From Nitrincola sp. (lineage in GTDB: Bacteria > Pseudomonadota > Gammaproteobacteria > Pseudomonadales > Balneatricaceae), in contig JAJOJN010000062.1 of NCBI GenBank assembly GCA_021208565.1, positions 1-64,000 on the forward strand: a DNA stretch of 64,000 bases. Direction: 5' to 3'. Below are positions 18,265 to 26,746 of this stretch, piece after piece (within the stretch, counting starts at the first letter, position 1; each line of letters opens with the position of its first letter). The notes below the pieces were generated by a model, which was given only the letters and a program-made list of their open reading frames with translations, made no database searches and was not told the DNA's origin. The position numbers were made by a program, and so were the translations under genes.

Positions 18265-19068
18265 ATGCGAATTGCATTGGCTCAAGTAACCCCTAAAGCC
18301 TTGCTCGATAAAGACTTACAAGGTCTTATTCATCTTTGTATTGCGGCAAAAGAGCAAAATGCCGACCTCTTAGTCACACCGGAAATGGCTCTAAGTGATT
18401 ATGAAATCACTAAAGAGCAACTGGCTAGACAAGCGTTGATGATCGACAATAGCGATAAAATTAATAAACTCTGTGAGTTAGCGTCACAATTTCAATTAGC
18501 ACTGGTTATCGGTTTTGCCGAAAAAGATGCAGATGGTCACTTTTATAACACTGTGATCCTATTTCTGCAGAGGGTAAGATTCTGCAGCAGTATCGTAAAA
18601 CACACCTCTTTGGCGCTTTGGACAAAGAGCGGTTTTTGCAAGGAAATCAAATCAATAAGCCGGTTAGTTACGGTGGATTAAAATTTAGGCTTGGCCATTT
18701 GTTATGACGTTGAGTTTCCGGAACTGGTTCGTTTTCATCGTCAACAAGGTTGTGATTTGCTATTGGTGCCAACCGCCAATATGCACCCCTTTCATCAAGT
18801 AGCCACGCATATGATTCCTACCCGCGCCATGGAAAATGCGATGGCAATTGCTTATGTCAACTTCACAGGCAAAGGCGATGCTTTGCATTATTGTGGCTAC
18901 TCTAGTCTTTGTGCGCCCAATGGTGAGCGGTTAGCGCAAGCAAATGCTGATGAGCAGACGCTTCTGGTTGCCGATGTCACGGCGGAGATGATTCATAACG
19001 CACGACAAGACTTGACCCATTTTGAAGATCGACGAAGCGATCTATGCTTAGGAGAAGCCCATGTCTGA
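18265..19068 (+). CDS. davA: 5-aminopentanamidase (nitrilase family), frameshifted
   Basis: A carbon-nitrogen hydrolase of about 265 residues that would convert 5-aminopentanamide to 5-aminovalerate, the second step of lysine monooxygenase catabolism. The Glu-Lys-Cys triad is present after repair: Glu in LLVTPEMALSDYE, Lys in QYRKTHLFGALDKERF and Cys in LAICYDVEFPELVRF. Two shifts hide the middle: one near 18560 (a base missing before ATTTCTGCAGAG) and an extra base near 18690-18693. Naming rests on these motifs and on davB, whose ATG lies within the last codons of this gene (8-base overlap, 19061-19068). Confidence 0.85.
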
Positions 19069-20716
19069 AGCCCCTTTTTCCATGTTTGGTCCTGATTTTA
19101 CCTTTGCTTACGACACTTGGTTACAACATCCTAAAGGCTTAGGACGGATTCCTGAGACTTCACAAGGGACAAAAGTGGCCATTATTGGCGCTGGAATTGC
19201 CGGTTTGGTCTGCGGTTATGAACTGATGAAACTGGGGTTACAACCGATCTTTTATGAAGCTGGTAGGCTGGGCGGTAGGCTGCGTTCTGTTCACTTTGAT
19301 GGCAATGATCAGGTCATTGCGGAGCTTGGAGGAATGCGCTTCCCGCGCTCATCTCGCGCCTTTTATCACTATATAGACGCCATGGGTTTACAGACTCAGC
19401 CCTTCCCTAACCCGCTGACACCAGCAGCGGGATCTACGGTCATCGAACTTGAGGGAGAGCGTTTTTACGCTGAAACCTTAAAGGATTTACCGCATATATT
19501 TCAGGAGGTTGCTGAGGCTTATGACAGTGCGCTGGAGGAAGGTGCGCGTTTTAGTGATCTTCAGAACGCCATACAGCGTCGTGATGCTAAAGCCATTAAG
19601 GAAATTTGGAATCCTATTGTAAAACAATGGGATGAAAGAACATTTTATGATTTCATTAGCACTTCTTCGGCGTTCAAAAAGTTAAGCTTTCGTCATCGTG
19701 AAGTGTTTGGACAAGTTGGGTTTGGTACAGGCGGGTGGGATTCAGACTTTTCAAATACGATGCTGGAAATTTTGCGTGTAAATGTTACGGGTTGCGATAG
19801 CGATCAACATTTAGTGGTGGGTGGTGTCGAGCAACTCCCCCGTCGACTATGGCAGCATCAACCGGATAAGCTCCAATATTGGCCAAAGGGCACTTCATTG
19901 CGTTCCCTTAATCAAGGTGCACCCCGTCCTGGCGCAAAGCGGATCTATCGAAATAGAGAAACCGATCGGCTAGCGGTGACCGATACTCGAGGTTTTACCG
20001 AAGAATTTGATGCGGTGGTGTGTACCTGTCAAAGTTGGCTGTTAACAACGGCCATCGATACCGAGGAAAATTTATTCAGTCATCCGATGTGGATGGCCTT
20101 AGATCGAACCCGCTATATGCAGTCAGCAAAAACTTTTGTAATGGTAGATCGTCCATTCTGGAAAGACAAACATCCCGTTACAGGTCAAGATATTATGTCA
20201 ATGACCTTAACTGATAGGTTAACTCGGGGAACCTACCTTTTTGATCAAGGTGAGGGGCAGCCAGGCGTGATTTGTTTGAGCTATTCTTGGATGAGCGATG
20301 CCTTAAAAGTCTTACCCTTAACAGCTGAACAACGCACACAATTAGCGCTAGGCGCACTGGCTAAAATCTATCCTGACGTGGATATTGCTGCGCATATTCG
20401 CAGCAATCCTATCACCATCAGCTGGGAAGATGACCCCAATTTTCTGGGTGCTTTTAAAGGTGCCTTGCCCGGTCATTATCGATATAACCATCGAATGTAT
20501 GGGCACTTTATGCAAGATAACCTACCCCAGCATCAACGTGGGCTGTTTCTTGCTGGTGATGATATTAGTTGGACGCCTGCTTGGGCGGAAGGCGCTGTGC
20601 AAACAGCTTTAAATGCTGTCTGGGGCGTAATGCATCAGATGGGTGGATCAAGCTTCGCTGAAAACCAAGGGCCTGGTGATCGATACTCTGAATGGGGTCC
20701 TATCGATCTCGATTGA
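19061..20716 (+). CDS. davB: L-lysine 2-monooxygenase (flavin amine oxidase family)
   Basis: An FAD enzyme of 551 residues that oxidatively decarboxylates lysine to 5-aminopentanamide. The sequence follows Pseudomonas putida DavB closely: FGPDFTFAYDTWLQHPKGLG at the start, dinucleotide motif IIGAGIAGLVCGYELMKLG, GGRLRS, ELGGMRFPRSS, FGQVGFGTGGWDSDFSN, MALDRTRYMQSAKTFVMVDR, LTRGTYLF and the C-terminal FAD motif LFLAGDDISWTPAWAEGAVQTALN. Relatives act on tryptophan (IaaM) or arginine, but adjacency to a nitrilase-type amidase, not an IaaH-type amidase, supports lysine. It is translationally coupled to davA. No davT/davD genes follow here. Confidence 0.92.
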   Translation: MSEAPFSMFGPDFTFAYDTWLQHPKGLGRIPETSQGTKVAIIGAGIAGLVCGYELMKLGLQPIFYEAGRLGGRLRSVHFDGNDQVIAELGGMRFPRSSRAFYHYIDAMGLQTQPFPNPLTPAAGSTVIELEGERFYAETLKDLPHIFQEVAEAYDSALEEGARFSDLQNAIQRRDAKAIKEIWNPIVKQWDERTFYDFISTSSAFKKLSFRHREVFGQVGFGTGGWDSDFSNTMLEILRVNVTGCDSDQHLVVGGVEQLPRRLWQHQPDKLQYWPKGTSLRSLNQGAPRPGAKRIYRNRETDRLAVTDTRGFTEEFDAVVCTCQSWLLTTAIDTEENLFSHPMWMALDRTRYMQSAKTFVMVDRPFWKDKHPVTGQDIMSMTLTDRLTRGTYLFDQGEGQPGVICLSYSWMSDALKVLPLTAEQRTQLALGALAKIYPDVDIAAHIRSNPITISWEDDPNFLGAFKGALPGHYRYNHRMYGHFMQDNLPQHQRGLFLAGDDISWTPAWAEGAVQTALNAVWGVMHQMGGSSFAENQGPGDRYSEWGPIDLD

Positions 20717-20726
20717 TCAAAAAATA

Positions 20727-20762
20727 CAGGATACGTATTGTGTATTAATAATACGTATCCTG
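20727..20762 (-). terminator. Perfect 13-bp hairpin between davB and the GntP gene
   Basis: CAGGATACGTATT pairs perfectly with AATACGTATCCTG around a 10-base loop. On the minus strand TATTTTTT follows, which makes it a terminator for the gntP-like gene. The plus side lacks a T run, so davB may end less cleanly. Confidence 0.72.
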
Positions 20763-20768
20763 CTTGAT

Positions 20769-22220
20769 TTAGAAGGAGCCAAACAGACTGCCCAGTGTGA
20801 CCAGCAGCACGAGCGACAAAATTGGAAAGAGCACGGCGACCATGAAGATATCTTTGTAGGCTTCACGGTGTGTGAGTCCGCAAATCGCCAGCAGGGTCAC
20901 GACAGCACCATTGTGCGGTAAACTATCTAAGCCTCCCGTTGCCACTGTCGTGACACGGTGTAACAAGTCAGGCGACATGCCCAGCTGATTGGCCATGAGT
21001 AGATAATCCGCTCCTAGGGTTTGCAAAGCAATGCTCATTCCTCCAGAGGCTGACCCGGTAACACCCGCTAAGACATTAACTGACAGCGCCAAAGAGACCA
21101 ATGGATTACCTCCACCGATACTATCTACAGCCGTTCTGATCAGATCAAAGGCTGGCAATGCCGCTATTACCGCTCCAAAACCGACAAGACTTGCCGTATT
21201 AAAGATAGGCAAAACAGAGGCGTTAGCACCATCATCTAAGGTTTGACGCAAGGTCATCAAACGCTGCCAGTTGGTAGCGATCAATAGCAAAATAGCCAGG
21301 GTTAATGAGGTGATGATCGACCAGACACCGATCACCGAATCCAGTGATGTATTACCATAGAGTGCGCTAGCTAAATACTCGGTTTCAAGACGAGGAAACA
21401 GATGAGCACTCAAAACGTAATTCATCACGATGACCAATACTACGGGCGCGATGGCCAAGGCAAAGGGTGGTAATTGATCACTGGATTTCTCCGGTTCAAT
21501 CAGGGTGACATCAAACCCCTCCCCTGAACAATGCTCACGCTGCTTTTTATCAAATTGAACAGGCTGATCTTGGTGATTGCCATATCCCTCGCCCGTCGCC
21601 TTCGCTAAAGAAGCCTGACGCGTCAACCACCATTGCCCCATGGCAAACATCACCGCCGCAGTAATGATCCCCAATATAGGTGCCGCAAAGGGTGTCGTGC
21701 CAAAGTGCGGCATTGGAATCGCGTTCTGAATAGCTGGCGTTCCCGGTAAGGCAGTCATAGTGAAGGTAAAAGCACCTAACGCAATGGTTGCCGGGATCAG
21801 TCGCTTAGGAATGTCCGCCTGTCGAAATAGCGCCGCAGCGATCGGATACACCGCAAAGGCTACTACGAACAAAGAAACACCACCGTAGGTCAACACGGCA
21901 CAGGCTAAAACGACCGCTAAAATCGCGCGTTCTGAACCCAGTTTGCCGACAATGGTCTGACTGATCGATTCAGCTGCACGACTGTCATCCATCAGTTTTC
22001 CAAAGATAGCGCCCAACAAGAATAGCGGAAAAAATTGCGTAATAAAATTTCCCGCTGACCCCATAAAGACTTGGGTATAGCTGGCTAATAAGGGCGTACC
22101 CACAGCAAAAAGCGTAGCGACAAGCGCCATAATGGGACCCAGTAGTAATACGCTGACACCTCGGTAGGCAAAGAAGATCAACAAACCGAGTGCCAAACTG
22201 ACACCGATTAAGCCGATCAT
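20769..22220 (-). CDS. GntP-family permease
   Basis: An integral membrane transporter of about 483 residues with roughly a dozen hydrophobic helices. The GntP/DsdX family moves gluconate or other hydroxy-acids with protons. Recognisable pieces are FITQFFPLFLLGAIFGKLMDD, LTYGGVSLFVVAFAVYPIA, a central charged loop (QASLAKATGEGYGNHQ to EKSSDQLPPF), ALPAFDLI, and SGSASGGMSIAL. Its ATG at 22220 overlaps the patatin stop as ATGA (22217-22220), with GGAG upstream; GTG 22229 is an alternative. The coupled patatin and the phasins elsewhere suggest hydroxybutyrate as a possible substrate, but this is a guess. Confidence 0.85.
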   Translation of the reverse strand: MIGLIGVSLALGLLIFFAYRGVSVLLLGPIMALVATLFAVGTPLLASYTQVFMGSAGNFITQFFPLFLLGAIFGKLMDDSRAAESISQTIVGKLGSERAILAVVLACAVLTYGGVSLFVVAFAVYPIAAALFRQADIPKRLIPATIALGAFTFTMTALPGTPAIQNAIPMPHFGTTPFAAPILGIITAAVMFAMGQWWLTRQASLAKATGEGYGNHQDQPVQFDKKQREHCSGEGFDVTLIEPEKSSDQLPPFALAIAPVVLVIVMNYVLSAHLFPRLETEYLASALYGNTSLDSVIGVWSIITSLTLAILLLIATNWQRLMTLRQTLDDGANASVLPIFNTASLVGFGAVIAALPAFDLIRTAVDSIGGGNPLVSLALSVNVLAGVTGSASGGMSIALQTLGADYLLMANQLGMSPDLLHRVTTVATGGLDSLPHNGAVVTLLAICGLTHREAYKDIFMVAVLFPILSLVLLVTLGSLFGSF

Positions 22221-23272
22221 ACTTTGCACTCCCTATTGACAGATTTCACAGATCCTTCCAGTAGCCAGTCTGGATTAAAGGTACTCTTCTCACCTATTGA
22301 AGCTTTGTTTTCCACAAGCCATTGGTCTGTGCGGTTACGTCCTAGATCTCGTAAATAGCATAGATACTCCCATTCTGCATTCAGTTTGCTGGAAGCTTCC
22401 AATGGCCAGAGGTCATCCTCACCATGTATGCAGTGAAGGCGCATGTCGCGGTATTGCTCATGTTCTAAACCTTCCGATTGAATGAGATCTTTTAGTAGAC
22501 CTATGCTGCGTAACTCTTTAATTAAGCTCGCATTAAAGGTGATTTCATTGAGTCGATTAATAATGTCTCTGGCACTGGTTGGCACTTCTTTGCGATAAAA
22601 GGGATTGATCTGTACCAAGATCAAATCACGCGCATCACAGTCGTCAACCAGTGGATATAGTGCTGGGTTACCGGCGTAACCGCCATCCCAATAGGCCTCT
22701 CCATCAATTTCAACTGCTTGGAACATGAACGGCAACGCAGCAGAAGCCAGCATGGCATCGGTTGATATCTCAGGTTGCGTAAAGATCTTAGGACGACCTG
22801 AACGAACGTTCGTCGCGGTAACGAAGAGCTTCATCGCTGTGCAGCGATTGACACGATCAAAGTCAACCTGCGCTTCAATTACTTCTCTCAACGGATTGAT
22901 ATTCATCGGGTTAAGCTCATATGGAGACAGAACTCGAGAGAGGTGGTCAAAGAACAGATAACTGGGGGAGTTATCTAAACTCCAGTCACCATTGATCCGT
23001 GACCAGATATCGCGCTGAAAGGGACTGGTTTTCGCGCTATCGCTGACACGCTTCCAAAAAGCCTCTAAGGCAGCCTGTGCACCTTGACGCCCTCCTGCTT
23101 CATAACCATCGGCGAGGACCACTGCATTCATGGCTCCGGCACTGGTGCCGCTAACGCCCTCTATTTTTAAGTCAGTCTCATCCAGTAAGCGATCTAACAC
23201 ACCCCAAGTCAGTGCCCCATGGGAGCCACCACCCTGAAGGGCTAATTCAATTGTTTTTTGTGTCGTTGCCAT
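22217..23272 (-). CDS. Patatin-like phospholipase family protein
   Basis: A serine hydrolase of 351 residues with the patatin Ser-Asp dyad. It has the oxyanion loop LQGGGSHGALTWG, the nucleophile Ser in VSGTSAGAMNAV (about residue 45), PFMFQAVEIDGEAYWDGGYAGNPAL containing the catalytic Asp (about 194), and a charged C-terminal third. There is no signal peptide, so it acts in the cytoplasm. Family members are phospholipases or, in some bacteria, intracellular polyester depolymerases. It is the upstream partner of the GntP permease with a 4-base overlap. Confidence 0.88.
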   Translation of the reverse strand: MATTQKTIELALQGGGSHGALTWGVLDRLLDETDLKIEGVSGTSAGAMNAVVLADGYEAGGRQGAQAALEAFWKRVSDSAKTSPFQRDIWSRINGDWSLDNSPSYLFFDHLSRVLSPYELNPMNINPLREVIEAQVDFDRVNRCTAMKLFVTATNVRSGRPKIFTQPEISTDAMLASAALPFMFQAVEIDGEAYWDGGYAGNPALYPLVDDCDARDLILVQINPFYRKEVPTSARDIINRLNEITFNASLIKELRSIGLLKDLIQSEGLEHEQYRDMRLHCIHGEDDLWPLEASSKLNAEWEYLCYLRDLGRNRTDQWLVENKASIGEKSTFNPDWLLEGSVKSVNRECKV

Positions 23273-23428
23273 GATTACCTCGATCTATCCATAAAAGTTA
23301 ACAATCTGAATTGGATGCTGCGATGCAGCATTGGTTTCATAGTAACGTGAAAAAACTCGAGACTAAAGAATTAACCGTCAAGTTACGGTATCCTTAGACC
23401 CATATTTACTGTTTCTGTCGAGTCAATT

Positions 23429-24781
23429 ATGTCCGCGTTTTCATCCCTTGGATTATGTCCAGAACTTTTGTTTACTCTTGATCAGCTTGGCTACGCTGAT
23501 GCAACACCTATTCAACAACAAGCTATTCCCATCATTCTGAAAGGGTGTGATGTGATGGCTCAGGCGCAGACGGGCACAGGCAAAACCGCCTCATTCGCCC
23601 TCCCCATGATTGAAAAGCTGAAACACCGAGAAGCTCCTGAAAGTTATCACCCTATTCGTGGACTAGTTTTAACACCCACGCGCGAACTGGCCATACAGGT
23701 GGGTGACAAGATGCTCAGTTATGGCGAACAGTTAGGTATGAGAGTCATCTCTATTTATGGTGGCGTGAGATTTGATAATCAGCTGCGAAAAATGAAACGT
23801 GGTGCAGATATTTTAGTGGCTACTCCAGGGCGTTTACTGGATATGTTGCAGCAAAAGAAAATTTCTCTAGCACAGCTGGAAATATGGGTGCTGGATGAAG
23901 CTGATCGTATGCTGGACTTAGGTTTTGCGGATGAGTTGCGACAGTTGATGGTGTTTATTCCTCAAGAGCGTCAAACCCTGCTGTTTTCAGCGACCTATGA
24001 TGATTCTATTCAAGTGCTTATCGATAAAATCCTGAAAGATCCAATCCGCATATCAACCACCCCGAATAAACCCTCTGCAGCAAGCGTGACACAGCGTGCA
24101 TTTGCGGTCGATAACGCAGATAAATCAGATATCCTCAGCTATTTGATTCGCGAATGCTCTTGGTCACAAACACTGGTGTTTACCCGAACAAAAAAACGTG
24201 CCGATATGGTTGCGGATTACTTAAACCATGAGGGCATTAGCGCATTAGCGCTTCATGGCGATAAGGTTCAACGTGAACGTAATGAGGCCCTGCTACGCTT
24301 TAGCCAGAAAGAGGTACGCGTATTAGTGGCTACTGATGTGGCGGCCAGGGGGTTGGATATTGAGAGTCTACCCCAGGTGATTAATTACGACCTGCCGAAT
24401 CAGCCCGAAGCCTATGTTCACCGAATTGGTAGAACAGGCCGTGCGGGCAAAAAAGGCTTAGCTATTTCTTTCGTATCCACCGAAGAAAAACGCTTTTTAC
24501 AGGAGATTACAGCCCTCATTCGTCAAGAAATTCCGATCGAGGCAGTTCCGATTATTGAATCGGGTAAGCTACCTGAAAATCGAAAAAAACTCAGTGCACC
24601 GCCTCGTCAACACAAAAAAACACAAGCGGCATCTAGAAAGTCGCCACATTCATCCAAAAAGATGAATCCAAAACAAGCACCTCAAAAGGTTCAGGGGCAG
24701 AAAAAACCGGCGGTTCAGACAGATAAAAGTAGTGTCAGCAGTGCAAAGGATAAAGCCGGAAGACGTTCATTGTTTGGCTGA
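23429..24781 (+). CDS. rhlE: DEAD-box RNA helicase RhlE
   Basis: An ATP-dependent RNA helicase of 450 residues, probably acting in ribosome assembly or RNA turnover. All core motifs are visible: Q motif (TPIQQQAIP), motif I AQTGTGKT, Ia PTRELAIQV, II DEADRMLDLGF, III FSAT, IV LVFTRTK, V ATDVAARGLDI and VI HRIGRTGRAGKKG. The C-terminal tail (about 385-450) is low-complexity and very basic, rich in Lys, Gln, Ser and Pro, as in RhlE tails that bind RNA nonspecifically. The gene stands alone. Confidence 0.9.
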   Translation: MSAFSSLGLCPELLFTLDQLGYADATPIQQQAIPIILKGCDVMAQAQTGTGKTASFALPMIEKLKHREAPESYHPIRGLVLTPTRELAIQVGDKMLSYGEQLGMRVISIYGGVRFDNQLRKMKRGADILVATPGRLLDMLQQKKISLAQLEIWVLDEADRMLDLGFADELRQLMVFIPQERQTLLFSATYDDSIQVLIDKILKDPIRISTTPNKPSAASVTQRAFAVDNADKSDILSYLIRECSWSQTLVFTRTKKRADMVADYLNHEGISALALHGDKVQRERNEALLRFSQKEVRVLVATDVAARGLDIESLPQVINYDLPNQPEAYVHRIGRTGRAGKKGLAISFVSTEEKRFLQEITALIRQEIPIEAVPIIESGKLPENRKKLSAPPRQHKKTQAASRKSPHSSKKMNPKQAPQKVQGQKKPAVQTDKSSVSSAKDKAGRRSLFG

Positions 24782-24798
24782 CAATAGACTGAGTAGTG

Positions 24799-25482
24799 TT
24801 AAGATCTTGGGAGTATATAACGATTTAAGATATCGTCATGAGCTTTCCAGTTGGGCATAAACTCAGTCATCAGCCCGTGAAAACGAGCATTGTGGCTAGC
24901 TTCGTGCAAATGCACTAATTCATGTAACAAAATATAATCTAAGCAGTCTTTGGGTAGTTGAACTAATTCAGCATTAATCCAGATACGTGCGGCACGGATG
25001 CTGCAGGTTCCCCAGCGGGTTTTCATCGCTTTGATACGACACTCTTTGGCACGAACATGGCTCAGTGCTTCGAGATCAGGAAGACGCTTTTGTATCTGCT
25101 GTTGAAGCTGTTCTCTTAACCACTGGTTTAGTTGATGTTGAATGGTAGGTTTATCCGCTATATTGGACACGTAAAGGGTGACCTGCTCATTGTTTTGATC
25201 GATGACAATACGATGGCTATTACTGGATTCAAGACAAATGCGATAGGTTCTGCCCCATAAAAGCAGCTGCTCAAGCGATTGTTTAGAAACAGGCTCTAGT
25301 TGGATCTTATGCCGAAGTTGCTGGCGCTTTTTTGCGATCCAATCCTGCTTTTGCTGAAGAAACTGAGCAATCTCTGCATCTTTCATACGCTTTGGAGCGG
25401 TCACGCAGACCTGGCCATTGGTTGGATTGATACGAAGATAGAGGTGTTTGATAGATTTGCGTTCGATGCTCAAATTATCCAT
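24799..25482 (-). CDS. YgjP-like (DUF45/M48-type) metallopeptidase
   Basis: A predicted zinc metallopeptidase of 227 residues of the YgjP/DUF45 family. The N-terminal half is beta-rich (HLYLRINPTNGQVCVTAPKRM). The C-terminal half has RWGTCSIRAARIWINAELVQLP and the zinc motif HELVHLHEASHNARF, with HExxH near residue 187 and a third ligand His further on. The substrate is unknown. The open frame extends to 25554. However, the ATG at 25482 matches family N-termini, and the longer form would read through the terminator hairpin of the upstream gene. Read-through or weak coupling from that terminator could set its level. Confidence 0.82.
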   Translation of the reverse strand: MDNLSIERKSIKHLYLRINPTNGQVCVTAPKRMKDAEIAQFLQQKQDWIAKKRQQLRHKIQLEPVSKQSLEQLLLWGRTYRICLESSNSHRIVIDQNNEQVTLYVSNIADKPTIQHQLNQWLREQLQQQIQKRLPDLEALSHVRAKECRIKAMKTRWGTCSIRAARIWINAELVQLPKDCLDYILLHELVHLHEASHNARFHGLMTEFMPNWKAHDDILNRYILPRS

Positions 25483-25485
25483 GAA

Positions 25486-25514
25486 AAAAGCACCAGCCTG
25501 AGACGGGTGCTTTT
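25486..25514 (-). terminator. Terminator/attenuator between the YjfB-like gene and the YgjP-like gene
   Basis: On the minus strand AAAAGCACCC pairs with GGTGCTTTT around about ten bases and is followed by six T. The T run ends 2 bases before the YgjP-like ATG at 25482, so this stem-loop ends the yjfB-like transcript right at the next gene's start. Confidence 0.8.
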
Positions 25515-25537
25515 CAGATAAAAAATCAAAAAAATGA

Positions 25538-25735
25538 TTAAACTTGAACATCAATAATTTGACCTACCGCACTAGTTGGATCAGTTTTTACTCCTGCCGG
25601 TGCATTAGGAATTAGGTTAACAATCATCTCACCTTGTGTTTCCATCTGATCGACAACCATTTTGTTCACTTTCGCGGCGTATTCCATCTGGAAATTCAGT
25701 ACGCTCATTGACGTACCAGTCGCAGCAATATTCAT
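25538..25735 (-). CDS. YjfB-family small protein (putative motility protein)
   Basis: A 65-residue protein resembling the YjfB family (annotated as putative motility proteins). It starts MNIAATGTSMSVLNFQMEYA, continues with a Met-rich helix (KVNKMVVDQMETQGEMIVNLI) and ends with GQIIDVQV, the common family ending. A very strong ribosome site (AGGAGGT) lies just upstream on the minus strand, and a terminator follows directly, so it is probably a well-expressed single gene. No flagellar genes are in the window. The function is unknown. Confidence 0.7.
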   Translation of the reverse strand: MNIAATGTSMSVLNFQMEYAAKVNKMVVDQMETQGEMIVNLIPNAPAGVKTDPTSAVGQIIDVQV

Positions 25736-25887
25736 TGTACCTCCTAGGGAACAGAGTTCCTTAAACTACAGGCATGTCGATTTCATAAGCCTTCGACAAT
25801 CGTATATCCATCCATATTAACAGAAAAAAAGTCTCGTCATTAAGGCTATCGGCTCATCGATTGTCAACTTAAGCTTTTTAGAGTTGG

Positions 25888-26619
25888 TCAACTACCCTGT
25901 CGTGAACCTGATGGACTAAAAGGTGCGACATACTGTGCTACACGCTGGGGTTGGCAATTCAAAAAAGCAGAACTCTCAAGCCAGTTTTGGTCGGGATAAA
26001 AGGTAAACAGGAATTGACCATCTTTGAGGTTATCAACGACCTGATCAACGACCTCTGGTCTAACCGCTGGACATCCCTGACTGCGTCCAATACGTCCATA
26101 ACGCTCGATCCATTCAGGATCTACGTAATCCGCCGCATGAATAACAATCGCTCTTTCACGCGCGTTATCATTCACTCCTGGCTCAAGACCGTCCAAGCGT
26201 AATGAGTAGCCATGCCTGCCGAAATAGCTTTCTTGAGTCCGGAATAAACCGATACTGGATTGATGACTACCGACGATGTTGGAAAAATCAGTCGCGTATT
26301 TATCACCCGTGTTGTTACCGTGAGCAACGAGCTCTTCTAGGAGTAATTCGTGATTGGCCAGGTCAAAAATCCACAAGCGTTTCTCTGTCGAAGGTAGCGA
26401 GAAATCAATTACGGCTAGGCGATCAGCACTGGGTAAGCCATTATTAGTTGCACACTGCATCGACAACAACGCTTTGTTAAGCACTTGCTTGTTGAGTTCG
26501 GGGGCTTTGATGGCTAGTTTATCGGTAAGGTAGTGCGGAAGAAATTGTGCTGAAGCGGTGCTGCTGAAAATGAGCGATGCTAGAAAAAGTCCCTTCAAAG
26601 GCGTGAATTTTAATGACAT
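25888..26619 (-). CDS. Periplasmic murein L,D-transpeptidase-like protein (YkuD_2 type)
   Basis: A secreted protein of 243 residues with a Sec signal peptide (FLASLIFSSTASA, cleavage near residue 24). The catalytic-type region includes HGNNTGDKYATDFSN, SSIGLFRTQESYFGRHGYSLRL, the His in AIVIHAADYV and the Cys motif SQGCPAVRPE (Cys near 183). This is the YkuD_2 (PF13645) pattern. The family is related to L,D-transpeptidases that cross-link or anchor peptidoglycan, but activity is rarely shown. It is divergent from another L,D-transpeptidase gene 127 bases away. Confidence 0.85.
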   Translation of the reverse strand: MSLKFTPLKGLFLASLIFSSTASAQFLPHYLTDKLAIKAPELNKQVLNKALLSMQCATNNGLPSADRLAVIDFSLPSTEKRLWIFDLANHELLLEELVAHGNNTGDKYATDFSNIVGSHQSSIGLFRTQESYFGRHGYSLRLDGLEPGVNDNARERAIVIHAADYVDPEWIERYGRIGRSQGCPAVRPEVVDQVVDNLKDGQFLFTFYPDQNWLESSAFLNCQPQRVAQYVAPFSPSGSRQGS

Positions 26620-26746
26620 ATAGAGGCTTCTCCACTAAAAGATTAACTCCCCTGCTGGTAAATAAAACTTTAAGCAAGGCAGGATAAGGCTATACTAGAT
26701 TAAATCAGTACTTAAAAATCAATGGCGCAAGTGTAGCAGGCTTCGT

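Noticed and set aside
26202-26447. Plus-strand ORF opposite the YkuD_2 gene
   Set aside because: It lies wholly antisense to a gene with clear signal peptide and catalytic motif.
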